The position numbers and the translations under genes were made by a program. The notes beneath the pieces were generated by a model. That model ran no database searches, was not told where the DNA came from, and worked only from the letters and a program-made list of their open reading frames with translations. From Marasmius tenuissimus (Eukaryota > Basidiomycota > Agaricomycetes > Agaricales > Marasmiaceae), in contig JAQOTA010000052.1 of NCBI GenBank assembly GCA_029532415.1, forward strand, positions 2,108,001 through 2,172,000: a stretch of 64,000 nucleotides of DNA, given 5' to 3'. Shown here piece after piece: positions 34,736 to 47,779 of the stretch; within the stretch, counting starts at the first letter, position 1, and each line of letters begins with the position of its first letter.

Positions 34736-35424
34736 TTCCTCGAGCAACACTGGTGAAGCACCTTGGTGGTTAAGAGATGAAATCGGCCTATTGAGAACAG
34801 AGAAGTTCGCGTTGAATGGCGTTCAAAATAGTTGAATCAAAAAATGTGCGAGTTCAAGAGTGTGACGTGTGCCAGGCATGCTTCTGTATCGTGATAACCC
34901 GTAGACGGACTAGAGATAAAGATCCCCTTGATTACAACGAACCGTCACAGTGAGCGATGAGACATTCGAATTAAAGAAAGTCAGTACTCACTGGAGATGG
35001 GCAATGTTAGCTTTCCGGCGTTGGGTGACCGTTAGGCCTGGAAAAAAGAAGCCAGTATTCTCCACGTTCGCCTTGGACTCAGAGGTCGCGGGCATCGGGA
35101 AAATAATCAACAAGCGCCCACTGCAACGGAACTTTTGCTCAAACCTCCATCATGATCATGGCCATTCACACCCTTTCTTCTACATACATACTCGTTCGAA
35201 CATTTCTGAACTTTTCGAAGGCTCAAGCTCAAGCTTCAATACTTTAGTAATTATGGAATGGACCCTGGGCCTTTTTCAACCGGAACTCCGTTCACCCCAC
35301 CCCGCTCATGGCACCCCAGAAAAACCATCTGACCGCGAATGAGTCATTCCAAAATCCCATTTCAAGGGAGGATGGTAGGATTTGAATGGGGACGAACTCA
35401 TACACGTCCTGTCCACACTCCTCC
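34736..35424. other. Intergenic, upstream of the MFS gene
   Basis: A 130-codon frame at 34950-35342 has no recognisable domain. The rest is probably the promoter and leader of the transporter gene. Confidence 0.35.
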
Positions 35425-37506
35425 ATGTCTAAAACCGACATCCCTCTCTCAGACGAGGCGATCCTGAAACTCGCCACACAGACACCTTTACCCTCGTCCA
35501 CGGACTCTCTTGCTATCGAACTTGAGGCAGATACACCCGAAAACCCTCATGGTTCAAGCTCGCGGAGGATCTCTGAAACATTCTTGGTTGAGACTGAGGA
35601 CGATGCCTATGGGAATGACATGCGGGCGAACGAATCTTCGCTACCCCCTGTTGATAGAGGAATCAAGGCCTGGACATTCGTACGTTGAACTGTGAAATGC
35701 CAGTTGTCGGTCTGAGCTGAGCTGTTTATTCACAGTTGATCGCGGCATTCTTCGCAGACGCCATCGTGTGGGGATTTCCAAATTCTTTTGGTGTGTTTTT
35801 GGATGGTGAGCAATCAGTTTTGAGGGCCTGTAACGATTGATTCTGAACGAAGAATCGCGGCCTCCGAATGAAGCATACCTCACCGATCCAAAATATGCAA
35901 CGCAATCGAACGCATCGTCTCTCCTCCCGTTAATTGGCCCCCTTTCATCTGGGATCATGTACTGCTCGGGTACGACTTGATTGTCAAATTCGAGGGGGCT
36001 AGTATATTGACTGCATCTTCAAAGGTCCTTTGATTACTACTATCATCTCGCGCTGGCCTCATCGTCGAAGGCTTGTTATGTGGTTCGGGACGGTTCTGTG
36101 TTGGGCTTCTCTCTTTGGAGCGAGTTATACCATAGAGGTACCTGGTTTCATTGTTCTCACGTCTTGAGTATTGGTTGACAGAGACCTTTTCTTCTTCAGG
36201 TCAAGCTTCTCGTATTTCTGCAGGGCGCCCTGTACGCCGTCGGAGGGGGTGAGATTCAATGGTAATCAGATCTGCAGACCGGATGATTAATGGTTCCTTC
36301 TGCAGCGCTACTATACTATCCGTGCATGTCATACATGTCCGAATGGTTCGTGGAAAGACGCGGTCTCGCAAATGGCGTTATGTTTGCCGGTACGTTTCTC
36401 ACTCACCTATGTTAAGTCTTACGTTTATGGGATCAATCTCCAGGTGCTTCCGCTGGTGGACTGATCTTGCCTCCAATTCTACCCTCTCTAATATCCTCTT
36501 ACGGCTCTTCAAAGGCCCTCCGAATCCTGGGTATCGCAACCGGCGGGCTTCTCGTTCCCTTCCTCCCGTTTGTGAAAGGACGCCTTCCGGAACTTCGGTA
36601 TCGTGTACGAGGTCCCGAACCTCGTGGGTTAGTAACTGGGAGCACTTCAATCAGGAAAAGGGACTGGTTGAAAAATACTACATTCTGGGTTTTGATTATT
36701 ACGAACACCGTCCAAGGATTCGGCTACTTCGTACCGATTCTGTGGCTCCCAAGTGAGTAAAGTTTGTCTAGTGATACCATTTTCTGATAACCGATCTCAT
36801 GTACCAGCTTTCGCCAATGCCTTGAGAATGAGCAGTACAAATGCTGCCATTGCCCTTGCTATGCTCAACGGTGAGAAAAAGCGTCACTGGTTGCAATATT
36901 GCCCTTCTAATCGGGTCCACTACAGGTGCATCGGTCGTTGGACGGTTGTCTATGGGCTACCTATCAGACAGGCTCAATCCATGGCTACTCGCTATCTCGA
37001 CGCTTATTTGTACCTCACTGTCAATCTTCATCCTGTGGGGGGTTCTCTCCACCACTTTCGCCGGTCTCCTCAGCTTTGGCATAGCGTACGGTGCTTTGGC
37101 CGGTGGATGGACTACTCTGTGGACTGGGTTCCTACGGCCACTTACCAGTGAGTTGACGTCCTCGTTCTTCGTTTCCAGGCCTTCAAGATTAACTATTTCC
37201 TCGTATATAGGCGATGACCCAAGGCTGGCAACAACGCTCTTAGGATACTTGATGCTCTCTCGCGGGATTGGAAACATCTTTTCGACACCGATCTCCTCCG
37301 CGTTGTCTTCAGGTTTGGGATCAAACTCATCCATCCCCAACGGCTCTCCCCATCATAGTACTGGATTCGAAGTGGACAACGGGAAGTACGAGAAGATGAT
37401 TTTGTATGTCGGTACATGTTTTGCAGGGGCAGCTGTGGTGAGCTTGACTGGCTGGCTTCGTGAGTTAGCGAGTGGGAGGCATGGTAGTTTTCGGCTCCAG
37501 AGATAG
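35425..37506 (+). CDS. MFS transporter, monocarboxylate-transporter-like
   Basis: Spliced by eye from about ten exons, roughly 500 aa. An acidic Ser-rich N-terminus (~85 residues) leads into the first helix (LIAAFFADAIVWGFPNSFGVFLD), typical of fungal MCH-type monocarboxylate-like permeases. Then come LLPLIGPLSSGIMYCSG, YMSEWFVERRGLANGVMFAG (the MFS loop with the RRGLANG signature), ASAGGLILPP, and after a basic central loop VLIITNTVQGFGYFVPILWLP and VVGRLSMGYLSDRLNPW. The stop is at 37504-37506. An ATG at 35386 is a possible earlier start; I prefer 35425 (MSKTDIPLS). Some small exon borders (around 35813-35870 and 36898-36925) are approximate. Substrate unknown; plasma-membrane location inferred from the family. 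Confidence 0.8.
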
Positions 37507-37959
37507 GTCTTGGATGTTTTAATGTTCCTGAATAGTGCAGTCTCTCGTTTACCCTTTGTGATTTTGTTGGGCTTACGCGTGCCGATCCCCGAGCGTTGCT
37601 GAAAATCAGAGAATCTCGAACGATGATACAGTCATCTACCGCTCAATGAGACAAGACTGGTCATTGACACAACCGACTTTTTCGTACCTTCCACTCTTCA
37701 GTGGCTCCCAAATAATTATTGCGGGCTGATATAGGTACTAGCTGCCTTCTATAGTCGTCGCTGTGATGGTACCGTTGTAGAATAAACTCGTTATTGTGTA
37801 GAGATTCAGCACCAAGCCTATATGTTCTGGCTTTAGACGGTCTGCCTTAGTCTACAACTTAGGCCCTAGTTCCCACTGTTCTGCTCACGGAATTTAGCGG
37901 CAAGCCATCTCTATTCGTGGTTAGCCAATTCATGTTCACTCCCGTCCGCCAGAGACGGA
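37507..37959. other. Intergenic
   Basis: Short T-rich 3' flank of the transporter. Nothing recognised. Confidence 0.35.
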
Positions 37960-38378
37960 CATGGAGAACTTCTGCTTGGAAATTGGGGCAAAGAAGGGTA
38001 CCGTTCAATCCTCGTCAAATCTGACTCCCGATGTACGCCCCTTTTAGCTTCACTCTCATATTGGCTAGGCTACGCAACAAGTCAGTCAAAGTTTTCCATC
38101 TTCAACTTCAAGGCACATCCGGAAACACGACCCCTGGCCGAGGTTGCTGTACATTACAGAGCAGAAGGTGTGTTAGTTTATATTCGCGCAAAGAAAAGGA
38201 GATCGGATGCGATGTCCTGGCCCTGGTACGTATGGTCCAGACCCGAAGGTCTGAAAATATTCAGTATGATAAAAATGCTCATGCATTGCTGAATTGTATC
38301 GACAAGATCTTGCAAAGGGTCTCTTCGGGAACTTCAAGCACCTCTGCTATTGGGAAAGACTCTGAGAACTCACTCTAG
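37960..38378 (+). pseudogene. Isocitrate lyase pseudogene 3 (C-terminal fragment)
   Basis: A third fragment carries the C-terminal end only: KEKEIGCDVLAL (family KEKEIGCDVLTH), IDKILQRVSSGTSSTS and IGKDSENSL-stop. Upstream, ENFCLEIGAKKG resembles the FxWELGKEG segment of the enzyme, and PLAEVAVHYRAEGVLVY resembles LAxxYKxDGMLAY. The conserved HQKWSGANY block is destroyed (VRMVQTRRSEN and following). Frame changes are needed to read the blocks through. Compared with pseudogenes 1 and 2 it is more diverged and lies ~3 kb further right. Confidence 0.7.
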
Positions 38379-38613
38379 TGTAACATAGTATTATTTGTTG
38401 TCGCAGTGGCACAAGCTACATGCAGAACAAACCTATAGATAGCGCTATAGATCAAGAACTTCTTTGACCAGTTACCGCGCGGCGCGAACCAAGGGGATTA
38501 AACGGGTGACCGGCCCGGTTGATCGATGACCTCACTGAAACCGAGCCTTTCTAGACTCAATTTCTTACGCCCACGTTTGCTTTTACTCTCCATTTGTCGA
38601 CCCTTATCCCAGC

Positions 38614-38621
38614 TTTATAAA
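38614..38621 (+). promoter_or_regulatory. TATA box of NTE1
   Basis: TTTATAAA lies about 76 nt before the ATG at 38697. Confidence 0.4.
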
Positions 38622-38696
38622 CGTTCCAGTAGGCTTCTTGGTGCCTTCAGTATAGGTCCTCAAGGCTCGGGTGCTTCTACATCAACCTGAACCATC

Positions 38697-41600
38697 ATGG
38701 ACGGAGCACAGGGTAGTGCCAGCACCGAAACTCACCCATTGCTTTCCCTGGTGTCTGCTTGTTTCTGGGCAATTCGTGCGTTACTTTGAGCTCATTTTCT
38801 TTTTACAAACGCTGATTTGATTATTCTCACAATTCCAGTCTGGCTTTTGTCATGGGCTAAAGCATTGGTTGCTTTTGTTACAATTTCTATTCCTCGATTC
38901 ATATATTCGGTGCTTTCTTACTCGATGACCTTGACGGTGCGCAAACAAATGTTACCTTATTTTCTTGGTTCTCACATCCACTTTATCTTTAGCTCAATTT
39001 CTGGTCATTCGCACTCATCTTCGTCCTCTCTGCTGTCGCCTTGAACTACTGGATAAGATTTCGATACCTGAACGACTACGCACACCTGAAGGAACCACCG
39101 CTCCTGAAACCGGATGCGAAAGAGCTTCATCCTGATGTCAATACAGGTGCGGGATGCATAGGAAAGTTGAGCGAACAGAGCTGAACCTCGATATAGATCC
39201 GCCTCCTCCGTTTCATAACTACCTGGACGACTTTCTGCAGGCGGTCCGGGTGTTTGGATTCGTGAGTTGTTTAAGTTCTCCATGTATCCCCGCACTAATA
39301 CACCCGCCCTCCAGTTGGAAAAACCGGTACGAAATCATATCATGAACCTCTAGGAATGTGGCATTTATAATCAATTCGAAGGTCTTCCACGAACTCGCCC
39401 GGCACTTACAGACTCGTCGGCTAATCGCAGGCGACAGCATCTCGCTCGGCCAAGACAAAAGTTTCTACTGTGTCATCGACGGCACGGTGCAGGTTTACGC
39501 GCAAACTGGCCGGCCTACGGACGAGAAACATGGGATATGGGACAACGAGGATATGAACGGATTCCAACTGCTGAATGAAGTTGGGAGTGGGGGAACGCTA
39601 TCTAGTCTTTTCACGATTCTCAGTCTTTTCACTGAGGATGTCAAGATGAGTTGGCAAGACGAGCACGTTGAGAATTCGGCGTTCAGTTCTGGGGTGGAGT
39701 CCCCCAGAGCGGCGGCTGCTCGTAGTCGAGCCAATTCTGATGTTTCTCAGTTGGAGTTGGAGCGTGAGCAGCTGCAGCAGCAACCGAAAAGGCAGAATGC
39801 GACCGGTAACCGGAGACGCCGATCGTCTACGTCTTCAACGACTTCTACGGTTCATGCGGCGACTCTGAAGAATTTCAATGTTCCGCCGAGTACTCGCAGT
39901 GGTATTTCTTCGCCTCTTCTTGAGGAGGAGTTCGTGATGCCGGACTCTCCACTGGCACGTTCTGAAATTGACCTGAACCCTCATGACTTGGTTGCTCGTG
40001 CGAGCGAAGATACAACTTTGGCCGTAATTCCAGCCGAGGCGTTTCGACGATTGACGAAGAAGTACCCAAAGGCTGCGGGTCATATCGTGCAAGGTAGGAA
40101 ATTTATCACGTATTGTCAGTATGGTACACGACTGATCGCTCGTTTTTCTTCAGTCATTCTGACGAGATTCTCTCGCGTCACTTTCAATGCTGCTCATAAA
40201 TATCTGGGTTTGACCTCGGAAGTTTTGCGAACTGAGAAGGCCATCAACGATATTGCCAACCATCCATTACCACCATCTTTCTATGCGGGAGGGGGGCTGC
40301 AGTACTTGAGGCAAAGATTTGACAGCACGGAGACGGATGGTAGATCGAGCGAAACGGATTATTTCTCGTCGTCTTCTTCGATCGCCCGGTCTCCAGGCAG
40401 AAGCACCAGTAGAGGCAGGGGCAAGACTCCGAGTACAGCACGCCCCACACACTCTGCCAACTCAGGCTCATCGGGCGTGCCATTTTCTGCGCCACTCAAG
40501 CTTCATATTCCTCGGCACACGGCGCATGCTGGTGATCTTCTGACTAGCACATACAATGCAGAAGAGGGCGGCCACAACAGGGGTCCGATCACTCGTTCGT
40601 TCAGTATTCTCAACACGCCTCTGGTCCCTCACCGTTCGCCGTTGACGGAACATCGCAGGGTTGCGAGTGGGAACCTCGATGATTTTGATCTCCGGGAGGA
40701 AGTCATGTCGTGCATCGCGAAATCGATCGGTCTTTTACAGCCTCCTCTTAGCGGTAGCGACTCGGTCGAAGCGTCTCCTGCCTTCCCCCCTACAGAGACA
40801 CGTCAACGGACTTTGTCGGGCTCGGGGCCTCAACTTTTCAAATCTTCGTTCAGCTCGCTCTCGTTGTTAGATCTTCACGACGATGCTTCCAGTGTCACGG
40901 GGGGATCTTCAACTATTGCGACTGCCGATGGATACATGAGTGGGTTAGACAATGAGGTCGAGATGCTGTATTTCCCTGCTGGTTCAACACTCGCGAAAGC
41001 AGGCGAGTCCAATACAGGTGACAATGACTACTAGCTCGTAGGCCTTGTTGATGCTGATAAGATTGGGGAAACAGGTCTGTTCTACGTGATAGAAGGATTT
41101 TTAGATATTCTTCTCCCAGTCAATTCGGAGCAGCCTGCAAACGGGCCTTCCTTGAGCGCGAAAACTCCACTACATACCGATCCCTCGCCGAAAGACCCTC
41201 CGAAACATCTTTTTACCGTGAAGCCAGGGGGCATAGCAGGGTATCTCGGTACGTCGTTTGAGAGCTCGAGTGTAATAGAACCCCCCGTACTAACTGTAAT
41301 AACTGTCAACAGCGTCGTTGTGTAACTCCCCGTCGTACGTTGATATCAAGGCCAAGACAGACGTTTACGTTGGATTTCTTCCTTCCCATGCTCTCGAAAG
41401 AATTTTGGAGAAGAGGCCTATTGTTTTGCTGACCCTTGCCAAGCGACTGATATCGCTCTTGTCACCTTTGGGTAAGTAGAAGCTCCGTTCCATGCCAGAA
41501 ACGACCGTCTGACCCTCTTTTCCAGTTCTCCATATCGACGCATCTCTCGATTGGGTACAAGTCAACGCGGGTCAAGTTCTTTGGCGACCAAACGACGCCA

Positions 41601-44287
41601 GTGACAGTTTCTATATTGTCATCAATGGTCGTTTGCGTATTATCACCGACAATAAAGATGATGACGGTGTCAACATCGTGGGGGAATACGGACAGGGAGA
41701 CACGGTCGGAGAACTGGACGTCATCACGAGTTCGCCGAGGCGGAATACTGCTCATGCGATTCGTGATACGGAATTGATCAGAATGCCTCAGACGTTGTTC
41801 AACGCCATTTCAGCTCGGTACGCTATCTCGTTACAGGTGTCAATCAGAGACTAACGTTCGACTTTCCTCGCAGGAATCCAGAGACAACTGCTCAGTGAGC
41901 TCGGATACGCGCGAGTCATCATGTCTTTTTATTGACCACTTTGTCAGGCTGCTCCGCATGATTGCGTCCAGAGTGAGAGATGAGGTCGACGCCGCCTCTC
42001 ATGCCAAGTCCAGAAACAAGATGCTTTCGGAGCAAGGTTACAATAACAACCTGAAGACAATTGCAATTCTTCCCGTCAATCGAAATGTTCCCGTCGAAGC
42101 GTTCGCGAAGAAGTTGCAAGCCGCTTTGGAAGGCATCGGTGCAAGCACGGCATTCCTTACTCAAGGATCTATGTCCCGCCACCTTGGGCGACATGCCTTT
42201 ACGAGGATGGGTAAATTGAAAGCCGCCGGTTGGTTGGCCGACCAGGAGCAGAGATATCGGACTGTTCTATATGTGGTTGATTCTGCTGTCAACAGTAATT
42301 GGACGCAAACTTGTATTCGCCAAGTACGTCCCCGGCTTTGTACCTCATTTGTCGCTGATGTTATTGCTCCAGGCTGACTGCGTGATGGTCGTTGGGATCG
42401 GTGACGAACCATCATTGGGCGAATATGAACGTCTATTATTGTCGATGAAGACGACTGCAAGAAAGGAACTCATTCTGCTTCACCCGGACCGCTCAGTTGT
42501 CCCAGGGTCTACCCGAGAGTGGTTGAAGGTTTGTTACGAACACCCCTTACGTTCTCTCGACTCACGCCGCATCCTGCAGAATCGACCATGGATCCATCAA
42601 CACATTCACGTCGAGCTGCCGGTGAGAATTCCAGTTTCTTAGTTGGATACATACCTCATCATTTTCCGTGACACCCAGGGTTTGTCGGTGCCGATATCCA
42701 AATTTACCATGCCCAAGGACCCGGACCCCATGTCAAAGTTGAAAAACCTGAAAAATAAGGTTCAGCACGAGATTCAGAAATACCGCGGAGGCACACACGA
42801 CCCTCGGCCTCAGCGACTACCACACGTCAACGATTTCTCGCGTCTTGCCCGAAGGATTTGCGGCAAATCTATCGGATTGGTGCTGGGTGGCGGAGGTGCT
42901 CGCGGCATAGCCCATCTTGTGAGTGGCTGTCGATCACGCAGAGCTCATTGGTTGATTGTTTCTTTCTCTCTCAGGGGCTGATCAGGGCTCTGGAAGAGAG
43001 CGGTATCCCGATCGACCATATTGGAGGTTAATAGTATTTCCCACCCCTCGTGTATGGGACTGGACTGAACTCAATCATAGGCACAAGTATTGGCTCGTTC
43101 ATCGGTGGTCTTTATGCCCGCGAAGGCGACATCTTGTCGAGCTCGGGAAGGGCCAAACATTTCAGCGGAAGAATGGGAAATATATGGAGGATTCTTTCTG
43201 ATGTGACTTATCCAATCGTCGCTTATACTACGGTGAGTTAAACGGATCTTGTGAGCTTGAACTGGGTTTTCATCATCGAAATACGTTTAGGGTCATGAGT
43301 TCAATAGGTCTATTTACAAGGTAACCACCGGCGTCACTTGGTTTGAACGACCTTTTAACGTATGAGCCCCAAATGCAGGCCTTCTACGACCTACACATTG
43401 AAGACATGTGGCTACCATTCTACTGCAACACGACCAATATCAACACGTCCCGAATGGAGATTCACGATACCGGATACGCGTGGCGGTTTATTCGTGAGTC
43501 CAGTCTCACAACAAGGGGACGTCTACTGACCGAAGAGTTAGGTGGGTCAATGACGCTTGTTGGCCTTCTCCCGCCCCTCTGTCATAACGGAAGCATGTTG
43601 GTCGATGGTGGATACGGTGAGTGGCAGATCGAGACTTTCATTCCTCGTGTGAACTAAACTGTCCTTTAGTTGACAATCTCCCTGTCTCGACGATGTTCTC
43701 AATGGGAGCCAGCGCAGTATTCGCATGCGACGTGGGATCAGTAGGTTGGACGAACTTCCGCGATCGCTCGATTGGCTGATCTAGTTGCTAGATTGATGAC
43801 AACTCTCCGAGAAACTTTGGCGATTCCGTTTCTGGCTGGTGGTTGTTTATCAACCGTTGGAATCCATTCTCAAACGCACGGTTCGTGCCGGCGATTACCG
43901 AGATACAGAGTCGTCTTGCATAGTGGGTCACTTTCTCTGCCGAGGTTGATGTGCTCTGGCTGATACAAGATTCTCAAAAAAGTGTGTCAAGTGTGAAGAC
44001 TCTTGAAGATGCCAAAGCGACCCCTGGCTGTCTCTACATACAAATGCCTGTTCAGGATGTGAGTACTTTACATTCCTCTTGTCCCGACGTACTCTTGGCT
44101 GAGGTTGTTTCAACAGTACGGCACCTTACAGTTCAACAAATTCGAGGAAATCCAGAAGCTTGGTTACGATGCGGCCATCAAGATATTAGACAAGTGGCGG
44201 GACGAGGATGTTTTGCCATCGGCGGTCATCAATGGTGCACCAAGTACCAGCACCAAAGGACGTTCTGCTCGTCGAAATTCGATCTAG
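38697..44287 (+). CDS. NTE1: Lysophospholipase NTE1 (neuropathy target esterase family)
   Basis: A long multi-exon gene with the full NTE1 architecture. N-terminal hydrophobic helices ([19 protein letters not shown] and a second one near 39000) anchor it in the ER. Cyclic-nucleotide-binding-like domains follow: the first opens with [19 protein letters not shown], a later one contains [20 protein letters not shown] and [14 protein letters not shown]. Between them is a Ser/Pro-rich insert. The patatin catalytic domain begins [19 protein letters not shown] (oxyanion glycines). Its nucleophile is in [10 protein letters not shown] (GxSxG), and the catalytic Asp in MLVDGGY followed by DNLPVSTM. The enzyme deacylates phosphatidylcholine and lysophosphatidylcholine at the ER. 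Many introns of 50-70 nt; the exon near 41035 requires removing an in-frame stop. Exon borders not all resolved. Confidence 0.9.
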
Positions 44288-44425
44288 AATGATACATAGA
44301 GTCGAATAGAAGGTTCATCTTGATTTTGATCCATCATTTACATACGACATGTATCTCTAGTGTACAATGCGAGCAATCCGACTGATTTTCATAAGTCACG
44401 ATGAGCGGCAAGGGGAATAGGCGTG

Positions 44426-45631
44426 TCACGGTTGTTGGGAATAGATAGTACGCCCCGTGTTTTGGTTGCCTGAGCTAAGGGAGCTACCTCTGGGTTGAAT
44501 GAATCCGCTGGCAGGGCCAGCTAGTTGTCCTGGCGGGGGCTGTGGGGAATCTTTTTCCTTCTCAGTACTTTCGGAAGAACGAGATCGTGAGGTGGTACTT
44601 GTATGACCATTTGTAGCGGCCGGTGTTGTACGATTGGTTTGGAACGATATGGGTTCAGACCAGTGGGTCCAGGGTCTGGCATCTAGAACCGAGGGTGTCC
44701 CATGGGCAGGTCCGTTGGGGGCGGAGGGTTGCACGGTTGTATGAACAAACCCATTGGTTTGTTCTTTTCCATTCGCACGGGGCTTCGTTTTAGAACTCGA
44801 CGGGGGCTGTTCGTTATGGTCTTGGTTAGGATTATTACGATTTGGTTGAGCCTTTGGACGCGTCGGATTGGATATGGGTGCCTCGTCTTCGGCGAACATC
44901 AGACGGCTTCTTTCCTTGCGCAGCTCCAAGGCATCCGCGAGCGACATAGGCAACGGGATCATATCTAAGCCCATCAACTCCAGGTTTAACTTGGTGTGGC
45001 TGAGAACGACGTACCTGTGAGGAACATGAACTCTTGATACTGTCTTGCTGTATTCGCTAAAAGACATAGTCAATAAATGTTATAGACCAATCACATTGAG
45101 GTACTGATTATCCTCACCCATGTCGTGATAGGTAACATTGTTGCGAGACTCTGCACTAGCTTGCCGATGGCCACCTTGCATTAATCGTTTGACAAATTCT
45201 TCCTGAAGAGATACTTGAGCACTTCGTGAGGGTTGAGAGGGCAAAATAACTCACTGTAGATGCCTGCACTATGAACATGGCTTCTTTGGATAGTGGAAGA
45301 TTCCCGATAACTCCTGCATGATGCTCAGTTCATTCCATGGGAAATACTAGCGCGACAGAGCTTCACCATCCGCGTTCAGTATGTTTTCTACCCGTACAGC
45401 GGGTAACAAAGGGTCCCCTGGTTTACGTTTTCCGTCTCCAGGACGGTATTCCTCCTCAGCAGACTCTGCTCCCTCCGATGCATCTGATTCGAGTTCGTCA
45501 ACTTCCTGCTCGTCTTCGTCGCTGAAGCCTGCATCTTCCTCTGCTTCTTCAGATTTCGAATCGCCGTTGGAAGAAGGAGCGCAAGATTGAGTTTGAATAA
45601 GAGGTGGTGTAGGTCTGTTGGTGGCAGCCAT
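44426..45631 (-). CDS. DPB3: Histone-fold protein, DNA polymerase epsilon subunit C / CHRAC1-like
   Basis: Exons 45631-45367, 45313-45255, 45202-45118, 45056-45015 and 44964-44426 join to 329 aa. An acidic Glu/Asp/Ser N-terminus precedes the histone fold: LLPAVRVENILNADG (helix 1), LSKEAMFIVQASTEEFVKRLM (helix 2), NNVTYHDM and RQYQEFMFLTDMIPLPMSLADALELRK. This matches the NF-YC-like CBF/HMF fold of Dpb3 (polymerase epsilon) and of CHRAC1/POLE4. Such proteins pair with a Dpb4-type partner to bind DNA during replication or chromatin remodelling. The C-terminal ~180 residues are Pro/Ser/Asn-rich and probably disordered; they are longer than in yeast Dpb3. A start at 45718 is possible, but 45631 gives a typical N-terminus. 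Confidence 0.8.
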
Positions 45632-47542
45632 GACGGTTCGGTGAGCTACTCTGCAAGCGCCCGCATGCGTGAAAACATCACGGCTCACGAGACAAATGAG
45701 CGCTTGCGACTCAGACAACGACCAGCATCTTCAGACGTCCTCTGTTCGTGGAGACACATTCCTCTCACTCACGTTTCGACAATAGACAATCGGGTACACC
45801 ATCTTGCTCTTTTCTTCCGACTTGCAATGACGCGTCCAGTCGATTGTGCGCAAACGAGCACCATATATGTTCATGTATCTGAATAGGGTTCATCTTACGA
45901 ACAACGGGTCCGAAGCCTGTCTTTTGTGGAGGGTATGTGTGAATGGGAGCGGCAACGGGCAAGAGAAAAGAGGCACGAGTGGCTCAAAGGTACGCATCCT
46001 GGTATTACTGTCATTTTTTCCGTGAGGCTGCTATAGGCCTTTTCAATACCCAAGTCATTCCAGACCTCAAGTTTTACGAGCCCCGTGGTGTTCATAACCG
46101 TGTAGCGGTCCTCTAATACATTGAAGTTCGTTTGTCGCAGTCCCAAAAGCCCTCAAATCCATACGCTCACGGCCGGTGGCGGTCTTCGGCTGCATTCACC
46201 CTCTCGAACATTTGCCAGCAATTTACAAGTTGGCATGGTACTACTGACTCCGAGACGGACTCTCGCACTTTCGATCTACGGGGTGTCAGCTGCCCACCAG
46301 CCCGGCCCCGGAAGCACTAGGATTTACTCCAGTCTTGACTTTCCCTTCACCAATGCAGGGATCATCAGATGCGAAGCCGTTCCAAGCACCAGGGCCCTTT
46401 CAATGTCTTGACCGTCACAATTTAATATCCCCGTTCAATCATATGGCCTATCATAGGAGCTTGAGCAAATACTTACATGGTTTGAAGTGTGCCTCACAAC
46501 ACCGAACAAGAATTCGGACAAAGCTGATATCAGGTGGTACCTGCCCTTCAATCCCACATGGCCAGTTGTTTATACCCCGCTTAGGAGGAAAGGAAGACGA
46601 AACGAGAACCATAATAATCCTTCATCGACATCTCCCAGTCGATCACGTCTGTCTGTCGCCGATGTGACGTTACCACAACCTCGAGAACATTGTGCCGGCG
46701 CCATGCATGTTTGAGAGCAAGATTGGCCATAACGGTGCGCTTTTGTTCAGCGTACAGGGACCTTCCCAGCAGTGTCAAATTACGTGTGAACCCGCGAGCC
46801 TTCAACGAACTCTAGCTCTATTTATGCCCACCTCCCGGACCAGGTGAGAAGCCTTACGGTCAACGCTTCGGTATCCCCAGCTGAATTGATTGAGAGCGAA
46901 CCAGACTTCCGACCTTCTTCCAGGTACTGAGGCGGCCCTTCATGGCGGACCGGAGCCTAGAGTATCTCAGGATGGTTGCCCTAGATGAATAGCAAGGGTC
47001 TCTGAGAAGAATTTTGAACTGACGAGAGAGCCCACGGTATGTGTGCGCAATGCTCATTCATTCATTAGCGATTTTCGTCTCATGCATAGTCAGGTTCCAA
47101 CTAGGGCAGATGCAGAGTTCAATACGACAGTGCGACTGCGAGTTCAATAGGTTTTCGGGTTGGATAGGCAACCCATACAAAGATAAGAGGGACTAAGTGG
47201 CGTTTGCCGACACGCGATGTCGTCTTGTAATGATGGGGCTACTCCAGACACCCCGGAGGAAGCATGCATGCACATGGCGCGGTTAAAGTTCCGTTCGTAG
47301 AATCTCTCGTCAACTACGAAAGGACATTCTTGTCCCCTCATTCGCCTTCTCGCCCCACCACAGCCTCTTCACCTGGCAGATACCGCCTGAACGGAGTGTG
47401 GGAACCCTTTTTTTAATAAACACGCGCCCATAAGTGGCAGGGGGCCCTTAGTCCTTGGAATCAGGATCACGAATTGAAAAGAAAAAAATCACAAACTACG
47501 AACGAAGGATGTGTCACGATGCGCACGCGTACCTGCTTAGGA
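45632..47542. other. Gene-poor interval, about 1.9 kb
   Basis: Both strands show only short frames, the longest about 110 codons (46335-46667 plus). A minus-strand frame at 45895-46146 is somewhat protein-like but I recognise no domain. Nothing called. Confidence 0.35.
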
Positions 47543-47549
47543 TATAAAG
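47543..47549 (+). promoter_or_regulatory. TATA box of the YABBY/HMG-like gene
   Basis: TATAAAG lies about 235 nt before the ATG at 47780, leaving room for a long leader or a leader intron in the C-rich stretch that follows. Confidence 0.35.
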
Positions 47550-47779
47550 TTCCGGCCCACTGATACCTCTTTTCTTTCCGACACTTGACCTCCACCCCAC
47601 TGCAACCCCCTCGCGCTCATCTCCTCCCCTCCCTTTTTCCAACACTCGTCGCTTCCTTGCGGCACTAGTCCGGTCACAAGTACGCGTTCTCTATAGAGCT
47701 GGTCATGGGTTACTGACTGAGGTGTCTATAGTCCCCTAGACGTCTAAGATCGCGTTTTCGACGTGTTTTTGTCTACACA

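Noticed and set aside
41900..44287. The patatin domain of NTE1 as an effector of the NACHT genes
   Set aside because: NLR-linked patatin genes in fungi are short and adjacent; this is the housekeeping NTE1 with cNMP-binding-like domains, 6 kb beyond copy B.
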